Source: JANLSE01 sp038214135
GTDB lineage: Bacteria; Chloroflexota; Chloroflexia; Chloroflexales; Roseiflexaceae
Assembly: GCA_038214135.1 (NCBI GenBank)
Contig: JBBQSD010000053.1
Span: 1-38,182, forward strand
Direction: 5' to 3'
DNA length: 38,182 nucleotides
The position numbers and the translations under genes are program-made. This document shows positions 1 to 6,951 of the stretch, piece after piece; within the stretch, counting starts at the first letter, position 1; each line of letters starts with the position of its first letter. The notes beneath the pieces are model-generated. The model was not told the DNA's origin and did not search any database. It worked only from the letters and a program-made list of their open reading frames with translations.

Positions 1-265
1 TGGCCTCCATCTTCTCGCGGTGCGGAACAGCGATTGGAGTAGCTCGTACACCGGACACAACTGATCTGCTGATTGCTCTCTGCATCGACGAGTTAAGCAG
101 ATTCTGTACAGCCTGGTTGCCCATTGAGCGCTGCAATGCAAGGATGTTGGATGGTTGAGTAAGGGGGATATGAGAGCTGGGAGTGGCACCGAGTTCACCC
201 TCTTTTGACAAAGGGGCGCGTTCCTCGCTAGCCTTGGTGGTCAGCAAGAGCGGTTTCACTCCCAT
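1..265 (-). CDS. N-terminus of an eCIS-associated DUF4157-like protein (cut by window edge)
   Basis: An open frame starts at ATG 265 on the minus strand and runs off the left edge, giving 88 residues without a stop. An AGGAG ribosome binding site lies 8 bases upstream of the ATG. Residues 42-56 read ILALQRSMGNQAVQN. The pattern LQRxxGNQAVxxLL is typical of the N-terminal segment of DUF4157 proteins and other proteins linked to extracellular contractile injection systems. The rest of the segment is Ser/Thr/Pro-rich and looks disordered. The DUF4157 core (HExxH metal site) would lie outside the window, so its presence is inferred. The stretch has consistent coding character and a good ribosome site, so I take it as a real gene. 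Confidence 0.55.
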   Translation of the reverse strand, partial: MGVKPLLLTTKASEERAPLSKEGELGATPSSHIPLTQPSNILALQRSMGNQAVQNLLNSSMQRAISRSVVSGVRATPIAVPHREKMEA

Positions 266-382
266 CGACGTCTCTCCTGAAGAACATAACGCGTTGATGT
301 TATCAGAGCCTAGTACCGCATCCATCCTTTTATGAGGGGTAGCCTGGCCGTGTACGGACGCGATATATCGCGTTCCTGCGAA

Positions 383-940
383 TCATAATCCATCAGCCTG
401 CTTAATAATCTCGCGCAATTGGGCAAACTGCCCGACTTCATGAACCAACCCAAGCAGGCAGGAGCCAATCGCATTCATTGGCCCAACGCGCTCGGCAAAT
501 CCCGCTGGCAATGTGCGATGGGTATCCAGATGTGGTTGATCTGGCCAGGCGCTGAGATATGCCTGACGAATGCGCCTACTTTCTTCAAGCCGTTGCATGC
601 AGGCAGCCGTCGTCGTGATTGTTGTCCATTCGGGTTCATAACGCAGGCGCGGCTCAAATGGGTAATCGATCCCACGGGCGAGGATCGAACTTATCGCTGC
701 ATTCTCCTCGCTGGAGGCCGTGACATGGGCAATCAGGTGTGCGATATTCCAGCCAATTCCACCTTCCGCCTCTGGATCGGATGCAACAAACACAATCTGG
801 GCGTCGCTCAAATCGCGGATCAGGGTCAACATCTCATCAATCTGTGAATCGGTCGTCGCCTTCAGGTCCGCAAACGTTATGTCAGCGGCGAGCTCACCAA
901 TCTTGCGCTGGCCACTGAACACCGGGGTATAGTCGATCAT
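383..940 (-). CDS. DinB-like four-helix protein
   Basis: A protein of about 185 residues resembling the DinB/YfiT-like metalloenzyme superfamily. These are four-helix bundles with a three-histidine metal site, some acting as thiol-dependent transferases. Visible support is the HLIAH segment in the second helix and a C-terminal HEVGQFAQLRE helix, the usual positions for metal histidines. I chose ATG 940 because AAGGA lies 7-8 bases upstream. ATG 955 and TTG 961 are also in frame but lack a clear ribosome site. No operon partner is close. A second DinB-like gene at 6395 is distant in sequence, so this is not a recent duplicate. The substrate cannot be deduced. Confidence 0.72.
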   Translation of the reverse strand: MIDYTPVFSGQRKIGELAADITFADLKATTDSQIDEMLTLIRDLSDAQIVFVASDPEAEGGIGWNIAHLIAHVTASSEENAAISSILARGIDYPFEPRLRYEPEWTTITTTAACMQRLEESRRIRQAYLSAWPDQPHLDTHRTLPAGFAERVGPMNAIGSCLLGLVHEVGQFAQLREIIKQADGL

Positions 941-1075
941 CACACAATCCTTCATCGCCAAGCTATATGCACTAGCCAGGCACTATGGTACCGTTTACTA
1001 CGTGGTTCTCTCTGATAGTACAAACACCTGCTCACATGAATGATACCATACTGTCACCAGGTCTTTCTGCGCCAA

Positions 1076-1384
1076 CATCCCGAAGCAGTTGTGATCGACC
1101 AGGCTGCCGTCGGCATATCGACTCGCTCGAATCCCGCCACCTATACCGGCATCATGGATGATCTACGCAAAGCCTTCGCTAATGCCAACCAGGTCAGTGC
1201 GTCGCTGTTTAGCTTCAATTCCATCTGAATGGCAAATCGACCACCGATGTGCTGGCTGCATATGTCGGATATCGATATGGGGCCAGAAGGTGGCAGCAAG
1301 GGCGGCAAAGTAATGTTTGAGGGCACGCCACCGCAGTTAATTCATGCAACGCATTCACTCACCAGTGCCTATGTGCGCGGTTGA
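1076..1384 (+). pseudogene. Decayed uvrA-like gene remnant (excinuclease A / UvrA-type ABC protein)
   Basis: Three short stretches in different frames match consecutive parts of UvrA-type ABC ATPases. The first (1076-1228) contains VVIDQAAVGISTRSNPATYT and then DDLRKAF and SASLFSFNS, the conserved region before the second zinc finger of UvrA. The second (about 1219-1258) reads FHLNGKSTTDVLA, corresponding to the GKSIADVL region. The third (1259-1384) contains DMGPEGGSKGGKVMFEGTP and then HSLTSAYVRG before a stop, which is the UvrA C-terminus. The zinc finger and most of the second ABC domain (signature, Walker B) are missing between them. The remnant therefore has at least two deletions and frame changes and cannot encode a working protein. 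The sequence resembles the UvrA-like proteins often annotated as drug-resistance or class II UvrA. Confidence 0.72.
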
Positions 1385-1397
1385 TCATGATGCGCTT

Positions 1398-1589
1398 TCC
1401 CCTCTCCCCCAACCCCTCTCCCACTGCGGGGGGAGGGGCTCTGCGCGGCATTGGAATGCGGCATTCCCCCTTCTTCCCAACGTGGGAGAAGGGGGCGAGG
1501 GGCATGCGGTGCCAGCGCACCGTTGACATGCACGATTCGTTATATGAAAGGTATTGGCCCTAGCCCCCTCTCCTACGCCGGGGTGAGGG
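1398..1589. repeat. Cluster of three GC-rich palindromic intergenic repeats
   Basis: Three palindromes of the form CCCCTCTCC...GGAGAGGGG stand in a row: 1413-1438 (CCCCTCTCCC against GGGGGGAGGGG), 1466-1495 (CCCCCTTCTTCCC against GGGAGAAGGGGG) and 1564-1589 (CCCCCTCTCC against GGGGTGAGGG). A perfect GGAATGC-G-GCATTCC palindrome at 1453-1467 joins the first two. A related unit lies at 11432-11474. The cluster fills the gap between the uvrA remnant and the end of the GT1 gene, and no coding signal is seen in it. Such elements look like dispersed non-autonomous repeats; they may also stop transcription of the GT1 gene. Confidence 0.7.
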
Positions 1590-2843
1590 TCAACGGTACC
1601 GCCCGATAATTGCCACAGCATTGGCAATTCCATCCTCGGCTCGAATGCGCTGCCCAAGATCAGCGGCGCGCTGCTGCATCACCGTATCGGAGACCGCACA
1701 GCGAATCGCTTCCGCCAGCCGCCCCACGGTGAGGCGTTGGCGTGGAATAGGCTGAGGGCCAACCCCCAATCTATAGACGCGCTGGCCCCAAAATGGTTGA
1801 TCGCCAAAAAATGGCGTGACAATCGATGGGATACCTGCCGCTAGCCCTGCCGCTGTGGTTCCCGCGCCGCCATGATGCACAACAGCAGCCATGTGCGGAA
1901 ACAACCAACTGTGTGGTACAGAACCAACCATGCAGACTGTCTCTGGTAACTGTTCCTTCTTCAAACCGCCCCAGCCAGCAGATAATACTCCACGTTGGCC
2001 AGTCTGTGTTAATGCCTGTATCACCAGATTGGCGGTTGCTTCTGGTTTGCTACTCGGCATACTCCCAAAGCCAATATAGATCGGTGGCGGGCCAGATTGT
2101 AGGAAATTCAGCAGGTCGATTGGCGCTTGCCACCCTGCTGGCGGTTCCAAGAACCAATACCCAGTGACATGAATGTTCGCACTCCAATCCTGCGGATGCG
2201 GCAAGACATGCGGGCTGTAGCCATACAGAATCGGTTGCGCCTGCCGTTGTAGTGCTGCGAACGGCCCCCAGAATGATGCCGGGGCCATCTGGAGGACTTG
2301 CGTACGCGCTTTCGTATCCGCCGCACGGAACATGTGCCAGAGCATCTGTTGTGTCACACGATGCGACAAGCGATTGGCCCATGTGGTCAGGGGAGATTGC
2401 GGCAAGGGTGCCAGGACACTGGAGAACTCGCGTGTTGGTGTCAGTGGCAATATATGGGCTTGCAGAAACGGGATACCCAGTTTTTCTGAAAGGGCCAGGC
2501 CAACAAACAGCCCACCCAACCCACCAACAATCAGATCCGCGCCCTGACATGCCTCCAACCCGCGTACCGCAGCCTGATAGGCCATCTGTTGCGCGCCTTG
2601 CCCTGTACTCGCCAAGATTTTAAGCAGATCACCCTGCTCAATCAGCGCCTGCATACCTGCTGCTGCTGTTTCTGCACTACCACCCATATCAACAAATGCT
2701 AGGCCATGGTCCGTAATCAGGCGTTGAAAATCCTGCGTAGTCATAATGCTAACAGAATGACCAACTTTGTGGAGGCCCGTTCCGAGCGCAACATAAGGCT
2801 GGACATCGCCGCGGCTTCCTGGTGCAATAATTATTATCTTCAT
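1590..2843 (-). CDS. Glycosyltransferase family 1 (UDP-glucuronosyl/glucosyltransferase type)
   Basis: A protein of 417 residues of the GT1 (GT-B fold) family that includes macrolide, sterol and flavonoid glucosyltransferases. The N-terminus KIIIIAPGSRGDVQPYVALG is the acceptor-domain start of the sterol-glucosyltransferase-like group. The donor-binding motif HHGGAGTT lies at about residues 323-330 and is followed by GIPSIVTPFFGDQPFWG, the typical PFxxDQ segment. I chose ATG 2843 because the protein then begins at the conserved first strand and AGGAG lies about 12 bases upstream; a longer in-frame version to 2891 adds 16 unlikely residues. It stands alone, with palindromic repeats directly after its stop. 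It probably transfers a sugar to a lipid or small hydrophobic acceptor; donor and acceptor are not visible. Confidence 0.85.
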   Translation of the reverse strand: MKIIIIAPGSRGDVQPYVALGTGLHKVGHSVSIMTTQDFQRLITDHGLAFVDMGGSAETAAAGMQALIEQGDLLKILASTGQGAQQMAYQAAVRGLEACQGADLIVGGLGGLFVGLALSEKLGIPFLQAHILPLTPTREFSSVLAPLPQSPLTTWANRLSHRVTQQMLWHMFRAADTKARTQVLQMAPASFWGPFAALQRQAQPILYGYSPHVLPHPQDWSANIHVTGYWFLEPPAGWQAPIDLLNFLQSGPPPIYIGFGSMPSSKPEATANLVIQALTQTGQRGVLSAGWGGLKKEQLPETVCMVGSVPHSWLFPHMAAVVHHGGAGTTAAGLAAGIPSIVTPFFGDQPFWGQRVYRLGVGPQPIPRQRLTVGRLAEAIRCAVSDTVMQQRAADLGQRIRAEDGIANAVAIIGRYR

Positions 2844-3216
2844 GAATAGTTTCTGCTCCTGTCTTGTGGAAACAGTGATCTTGTTGCGCAAGGCTGCCCA
2901 ACCTAAAACAATACGCCTCTATGCGCCGTGATATCAGCATAACAGGTACATGTGGAGCTGTAAGCCCTCATTGGAGAGGCTGAACGATACCCTCTTTCGA
3001 TGAGATAGAGTCATCTGTTCAGGTGTAGTGTATGTTCTTGTGCCAACCCTGCCTGTTTGGGATGCTTGCACATATCGAACGAGTGTGCTATTCTATGCAG
3101 CGCAATAAGCAACTCATTTGCTGTAATCAATCCGTACTGTGGTGCTCAACACACCCATGCCAACGGTCACATATGCTGCAATCTGGCCGAGATCTGTCTA
3201 GCTCCCAGGAAGCGAC
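2844..3216. other. Intergenic region between divergent GT1 and ECF genes
   Basis: This 373-base stretch separates two divergently transcribed genes and must hold both promoters. I see no credible coding frame in it and no copy of the TGTCGA-N17-CGAC site found downstream. The sigma-factor gene therefore does not appear to be driven by its own promoter type. The ribosome site CAGGAAG of the sigma gene is at 3206-3212. Confidence 0.5.
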
Positions 3217-4470
3217 ATGATGAGCGAGCACACCGCCGAACAGTTGCACGAGATGGTAGACGCTGTCTATCGTTCCGAATCGCGGCGCGTTTTTGCGACC
3301 CTCATCCGGCTGCTTGGCGATTTCGATCTGGCCGAGGATGCACTGCACGATGCTTTCGCAGCAGCATTGCAGCAATGGGCACACGAGGGGCTGCCTGCCA
3401 ATCCCCGCACATGGCTCGTCTCGGTCGGTCGGTTCAAGGCTATCGATACATTACGCCGCCGTGCCCGCTTCGACGCATCGTTGGGAGCGATTGCCGAACA
3501 ACTCGATGCAAATACGAACGATAGCGGGTGGGATGCACAGCACGTCACAGATGATCAACTCCGCCTGATCTTCACATGTTGCCATCCGGCTCTGCCATTA
3601 GAGGCCCGCATCGCGCTGACACTGCGCGAGGTGTGTGGGCTGACAACTGAGGCAATTGCTCGTGCCTTCCTGATTGCTCCATCCACACTCGCCCAGCGTA
3701 TTGTGCGTGCCAAAGCCAAGATCCGCGATGCTGGCATTCCCTATCAAGTGCCATCACGAGCCGAACTGCCCGACCGATTGGACGCAGTGCTGTATGTCAT
3801 GTACCTTGTGTTCAACGAAGGGTACTCCGCTTCATCGGGTGCCTCACTCACACGGCCCGATCTCTCGGGTGAGGCGATACGCCTTGTGCGGCTGCTCGTC
3901 GAACTCCTACCCGAACCAGAGGTGATCGGGCTGTTGGCATTGATGTTGCTGCACGAATCGCGCCGTGCGGCACGGACATCACCATCTGGCGATCTGATAT
4001 TGCTGGAGGAGCAGGATCACGCGCTGTGGAACTACGATCAGATCAACGAAGGCATAGCACTGGTCGAGCGAGCATTTGTGTCACGCCAATTCGGCCCGTA
4101 TGCCATCCAGGCAGCAATCGCAGCGGTACACGCCCAGGCACCCACCTTCGCGGCAACCGATTGGGCACAGATTGTCGGGCTGTATGATGTACTGATGCGA
4201 ATCGAGCCATCACCAATCGTCGAACTGAACCGTGCGGTAGCAATAGCGATGCGCGATGGCCCTGCTGAAGGGCTGGCGTTGATCGATGTCATCCTGGCGC
4301 AGGGCGATCTCGCCGATTACCACCTGGCCCATGCAGCACGAGCAGACATGTGTCGGCGCTTGGGCTATACAGCGGAAGCACGGCTCTCCTACCAACGGGC
4401 ACTGGCCCTCACCCAACAAGAACCAGAACGGCGCTTTCTTGAGCGACGGCTGGCCGATCTGCTCGGCTAA
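3217..4470 (+). CDS. ECF sigma factor of the ECF42 type with C-terminal TPR-like extension
   Basis: A 417-residue RNA polymerase sigma factor. Region 2 spans about residues 20-86 (AEDALHDAF, NPRTWLVSVGRFKAIDTLR). Region 4 spans about 115-170 (LRLIFTCCHP, ALTLREVCGLTTEAIARAF, LAQRIVRAKAKIR). A long C-terminal extension from about 185 to 417 is rich in paired helices (DAVLYVMYLVFNEGYSAS, EPSPIVELNRAVAIA, YHLAHAARADMCRRLG), resembling the TPR-like DUF6596 region of ECF42 factors. ECF42 factors have no classical anti-sigma factor and are linked to DGPF proteins; two DGPF genes lie downstream (8443, 9019). Two adjacent ATGs (3217, 3220) share the CAGGAAG site, and 3220 gives the better spacing. 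The extension probably controls activity (family knowledge). The signal is unknown. Confidence 0.9.
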   Translation: MMSEHTAEQLHEMVDAVYRSESRRVFATLIRLLGDFDLAEDALHDAFAAALQQWAHEGLPANPRTWLVSVGRFKAIDTLRRRARFDASLGAIAEQLDANTNDSGWDAQHVTDDQLRLIFTCCHPALPLEARIALTLREVCGLTTEAIARAFLIAPSTLAQRIVRAKAKIRDAGIPYQVPSRAELPDRLDAVLYVMYLVFNEGYSASSGASLTRPDLSGEAIRLVRLLVELLPEPEVIGLLALMLLHESRRAARTSPSGDLILLEEQDHALWNYDQINEGIALVERAFVSRQFGPYAIQAAIAAVHAQAPTFAATDWAQIVGLYDVLMRIEPSPIVELNRAVAIAMRDGPAEGLALIDVILAQGDLADYHLAHAARADMCRRLGYTAEARLSYQRALALTQQEPERRFLERRLADLLG

Positions 4471-4507
4471 AACGGTAAAAAAAGACGTTCACATATGGCA
4501 ATCTCAT

Positions 4508-4538
4508 TGTCGATTTTGGGTGTGACCGAACGACTATC
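4508..4538 (+). promoter_or_regulatory. Candidate ECF42-type promoter P1
   Basis: TGTCGA at 4508-4513 is followed after exactly 17 bases by CGACTATC at 4531-4538. A second copy at 8950-8980 has the same spacing, and both copies share CATTGTCGATT and CCGAACGACTATC. From memory, published work on ECF42 factors in Streptomyces venezuelae gives TGTCGA for the -35 and a CGAC/CGTC-like -10, which fits. The site lies 38 bases after the sigma-factor stop and 131 bases before the DUF1801 gene. It would drive the 4669-8823 gene set. Confidence 0.68.
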
Positions 4539-4541
4539 GTC

Positions 4542-4644
4542 TATAGCGATCCTATTTCATTTGTAAACAAGCGGGGCACTGGGGGCGCAGCCCCCAAGAA
4601 AAAACCCTTTCTCCCTTATATTCTTATCCGATAGGATTGCTATA
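4542..4644. mobile_element. MITE-like element, copy 1, between promoter P1 and its operon
   Basis: The 103-base element is bounded by 14-bp terminal inverted repeats: TATAGCGATCCTAT (4542-4555) and ATAGGATTGCTATA (4631-4644), with one mismatch. The outer TA pairs could be a TA target duplication as made by IS630/Tc1-type transposases (inference). Inside is a perfect hairpin, TGGGGGC-GCA-GCCCCCA at 4580-4596. No coding frame is seen. A second element with the same ends lies at 19908-20003. The insertion would place the hairpin in the 5' leader of the operon. Confidence 0.6.
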
Positions 4645-4668
4645 TCAGCGCATAGCAGAGGAGCAACC

Positions 4669-5067
4669 GTGGAACACGCCGATGCAAAAGCGAGCATGAC
4701 TCCATCCCAACGCATCACCAACTACATTGCGGAACTTGGCGATTGGCGCGGCGACATGCTTACTCGGCTGCGCAAACTCATCCTGGAGACTATTCCCGAT
4801 ATCAACGAGGAATGGAAATGGGACACTGCGGTATGGTCGCATAAAGGCAATGTTCTTGCAATTGGCGCATTCAAGGATCATATCAAGCTCAACTTCTTCA
4901 AAGGCGCATCACTGAACGATCCGCTGGGTCTGTTCAATGCTGGCCTTGAGGCAAAAGCAACGCGAGCTATTGATCTGTACAAAGGCGAGGAGATCAACGA
5001 GCCAGCCCTACAGGATCTGCTTCGTGCCGCAGTGGCCCACAATATATCTGGCAGCAAAAAGAAGTAA
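4669..5067 (+). CDS. DUF1801 (YdhG-like) protein
   Basis: A 132-residue protein of the DUF1801/YdhG family, small soluble proteins sometimes called iron chaperone-like without firm evidence. Typical features are the RITNYIAELGDWRGDMLTRLRKLI helix, the EEWKWDTAVWSHKGNVLAIG strand region and FKDHIKLNFFKGASL. The start is GTG 4669 with GAGGAG 5 bases upstream. It is the first gene after promoter P1 and lies 16 bases before the DUF4287 gene. DUF1801 genes are common near ECF sigma factors and DGPF genes. The biochemical role is unknown. Confidence 0.82.
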   Translation: MEHADAKASMTPSQRITNYIAELGDWRGDMLTRLRKLILETIPDINEEWKWDTAVWSHKGNVLAIGAFKDHIKLNFFKGASLNDPLGLFNAGLEAKATRAIDLYKGEEINEPALQDLLRAAVAHNISGSKKK

Positions 5068-5083
5068 CAACTCAGGAGGAAGC

Positions 5084-5629
5084 ATGTCGTTTCAGGCATA
5101 TCTCGATAGCGTCAAAGCCCAGACGGGCAAAACACCAGATGACTTTCGCCAGCTGTCTGCCGAGAAAGGTCTCGTTAAGAATGGCGAGATCGTCGCATGG
5201 CTGAAATCGGAGTTTGCGCTAGGCCACGGCCACGCCAATGCAATTGCCCATGTGATTATGCAGCACGGTAAAGAACCAGTCAGCAACGATGATGCAATTG
5301 CTGCACACTTTGCGGGTAACAAGGCCGAATGGCGCAAATCATACGATGCGCTTGTAGCCGAGATTACTACATTCGGAGCCGATAGCGAGGTTGCACCGAC
5401 AAAGACCTATATCAGCCTGTTGCGTGGCAGCAAGAAATTTGCCATTCTGCAAATAACAGCAGATCGCATGGATATCGGCATCAAACTCAAGGGCGTTGCA
5501 GCAACAGAACGGCTAGAAGCTGCCGGTTCGTGGAACGCGATGGTAACACATCGTGTTCGTATCACCGAACCAGGCCAGATCGATAATCAGGTATTTGCGT
5601 GGCTGAAACAAGCCTATGCTGCTGCATAA
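5084..5629 (+). CDS. DUF4287 / DUF5655 domain protein
   Basis: A 181-residue protein starting at ATG 5084 with a strong GGAGGA ribosome site. The first 65 residues (MSFQAYLDSVKAQTGKTPDDF, EIVAWLKSEFALGHGHANAI) match DUF4287. This is a small helical domain with a conserved GHGHA segment. The remainder (FGADSEVAPTKTYISLLRGSKKFAILQI and then RMDIGIKLKG) matches the DUF5655 transporter-associated-type domain, which is related to the DUF1801 fold. It lies 16 bases after the DUF1801 gene and 17 before the next, so co-transcription is likely. Function is unknown. Confidence 0.8.
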   Translation: MSFQAYLDSVKAQTGKTPDDFRQLSAEKGLVKNGEIVAWLKSEFALGHGHANAIAHVIMQHGKEPVSNDDAIAAHFAGNKAEWRKSYDALVAEITTFGADSEVAPTKTYISLLRGSKKFAILQITADRMDIGIKLKGVAATERLEAAGSWNAMVTHRVRITEPGQIDNQVFAWLKQAYAAA

Positions 5630-5646
5630 GCTGGAGCTGTACAGAA

Positions 5647-5865
5647 ATGACGCAGGAAACGCAGCCCGATCCGAACAAAAGCGATTTCCCGGCGAAGTTA
5701 GCCAAGCCTGCACAACGGGCGCTAAACGGAGCAGGCTATCATGAGCTCGAACAGTTGGCCCAGGTCAGCGAGCGCGAAATCGCGCAATTGCACGGAATGG
5801 GGCCAAAGGCACGGGAGCAACTCCGCCGCGCCCTCAACGATAAAGGCCTATCGTTCAAGAGTTGA
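5647..5865 (+). CDS. Small helix-hairpin-helix protein
   Basis: A 72-residue soluble protein. After a short polar N-terminus, residues 18-72 read PAQRALNGAGYHELEQLAQV, then SEREIAQLHGMGPKAREQL. This is a helix-hairpin-helix unit like the C-terminal domain of the RNA polymerase alpha subunit (GYHELEQLAQVSEREIAQLHGMGPKA). Such units bind DNA non-specifically or mediate contacts with the transcription machinery. It sits inside the sigma-factor regulon, 17 bases after the DUF4287 gene. A link to transcription is attractive but unproven. ATG 5647 follows GGAG by about 10 bases. Confidence 0.75.
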   Translation: MTQETQPDPNKSDFPAKLAKPAQRALNGAGYHELEQLAQVSEREIAQLHGMGPKAREQLRRALNDKGLSFKS

Positions 5866-5922
5866 ACCGTATCAAATGAACCGAGTGTTCTTCAAACCGT
5901 TAAAGCACCATAAGGAGGAACA

Positions 5923-6372
5923 ATGCAGCCCCAGATCGTCACCAAACCGGCATTCACCGTGGTTGGCCTATTGCTCCACACAACCGCGAAGTCACCAGAG
6001 ATCCCAAAACTATGGGATCAGCTGGTTCCACGAATTGACGAGATCGAGTATGCGATTGAGCCAATGGTAAGCTATGGCCTGATGGATCACTTCGATATGG
6101 CAAACAACACATTGGATTACATGGCGGGCAACCCAGTCGAGAAGGTTGTTGAACTTCCAGCGGGTATGAGCCGTTGGGATGTTCCCGCCAGTACCTATGC
6201 CGTTTTCGAGACGACACTGCCCACTATTGGGCAAACCTTCGACTATATCTTCAGCACCTGGCTGCCGACATCCGGCTACAAACAAGCCGCCGCCACTTAT
6301 TTTGAGCGCTATGGCGAGGATTTCAGCCCGGCCAACCCAACGCTAGCGATCTATATCCCAGTTGAGCAATAG
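5923..6372 (+). CDS. GyrI-like / AraC effector-binding domain protein
   Basis: A 149-residue stand-alone effector-binding domain (GyrI-like, SOUL-type beta fold). These domains bind small hydrophobic or cationic molecules in AraC- and MerR-type regulators. Support comes from the opening IVTKPAFTVVGLLLHTT, the central VPASTYAVFETTLPTIGQTF segment and the closing PANPTLAIYIPV, all at the positions usual for this family (about 150 residues). No DNA-binding domain is attached. The start is ATG 5923 with AAGGAGG upstream. The gene follows the helix-hairpin-helix gene by 57 bases and may serve as the small-molecule sensor of the set (inference). Confidence 0.82.
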   Translation: MQPQIVTKPAFTVVGLLLHTTAKSPEIPKLWDQLVPRIDEIEYAIEPMVSYGLMDHFDMANNTLDYMAGNPVEKVVELPAGMSRWDVPASTYAVFETTLPTIGQTFDYIFSTWLPTSGYKQAAATYFERYGEDFSPANPTLAIYIPVEQ

Positions 6373-6394
6373 CGTTAAAAAGGATAGGAGTTCT

Positions 6395-6871
6395 ATGTCT
6401 ACAAGTATTCAAACGGAGCATTTCACGAGCGCAATCTCGACACTGCTTGATGAGACGTTCGACAATGTGCATGGCTATTTTCTCGATAAGGGTACATCGA
6501 TGTTCGAAACACTTGCGACGATTTCTGCTGAAGAGGCCTCGATACCAGTCGGTGGCAAATGCGCCACGCTGGCAGCACAGGTCAAGCATGTCGCATTCTA
6601 TCTCGATGTGCTAGAGCAGAATGTGCGAACGCAACAATATGAGCGGCAGGATTGGGGCAAGATCTGGCGTGAGACGCAAGAGGTCAATGCCGAAGAATGG
6701 GATGCGCTCAAAACACAGTTGCGTGAAAGCTACGACCGCATCAAGCAACTGATCAACGAGACGACAGAATGGCCAAGTGAAGCGCATATCGGCGGAGCCA
6801 TCGCCATGATCGTACATACGGCCTATCACCTTGGCGAGATTCGGCAAGCACTGTGTACCCTAAAGCCTTAA
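6395..6871 (+). CDS. DinB family protein
   Basis: A 158-residue four-helix DinB-superfamily protein. Candidate metal ligands are H65 (AAQVKHVAFYLDVLE) and the pair H141/H145 (HTAYHLGEIRQAL), which fit the canonical three-histidine site. DinB-like proteins are often thiol-dependent detoxifying enzymes. ATG 6395 follows ATAGGAG by 4 bases and the gene follows the GyrI-like gene by 22 bases, so it belongs to the same transcript. Substrate unknown. Confidence 0.82.
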   Translation: MSTSIQTEHFTSAISTLLDETFDNVHGYFLDKGTSMFETLATISAEEASIPVGGKCATLAAQVKHVAFYLDVLEQNVRTQQYERQDWGKIWRETQEVNAEEWDALKTQLRESYDRIKQLINETTEWPSEAHIGGAIAMIVHTAYHLGEIRQALCTLKP

Positions 6872-6894
6872 ACTCATCGACCAATGAAACCCGT

Positions 6895-6922
6895 GTAGAG
6901 ACGCAAGATTTTGCGTCTCTAC
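6895..6922. repeat. GTAGAGACGC palindromic repeat
   Basis: A perfect inverted repeat, GTAGAGACGCAA-GATT-TTGCGTCTCTAC, between the DinB and BNR genes. Degenerate relatives are at 8379-8405, 17042-17068 and 29544-29566, so it is a dispersed repeat family. As RNA it forms a stable 12-bp hairpin and could modulate expression of the downstream BNR gene. No T-tract follows, so it is not a standard terminator. Confidence 0.75.
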
Positions 6923-6951
6923 GGCCCAACAACCTCAAGGAGGAGTAAACA

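Noticed and set aside
4580..4596. GC-rich hairpin read as intrinsic terminator of the sigma gene
   Set aside because: It is followed by AGAAAAAA and not by T's, and it lies inside the MITE-like element downstream of promoter P1.
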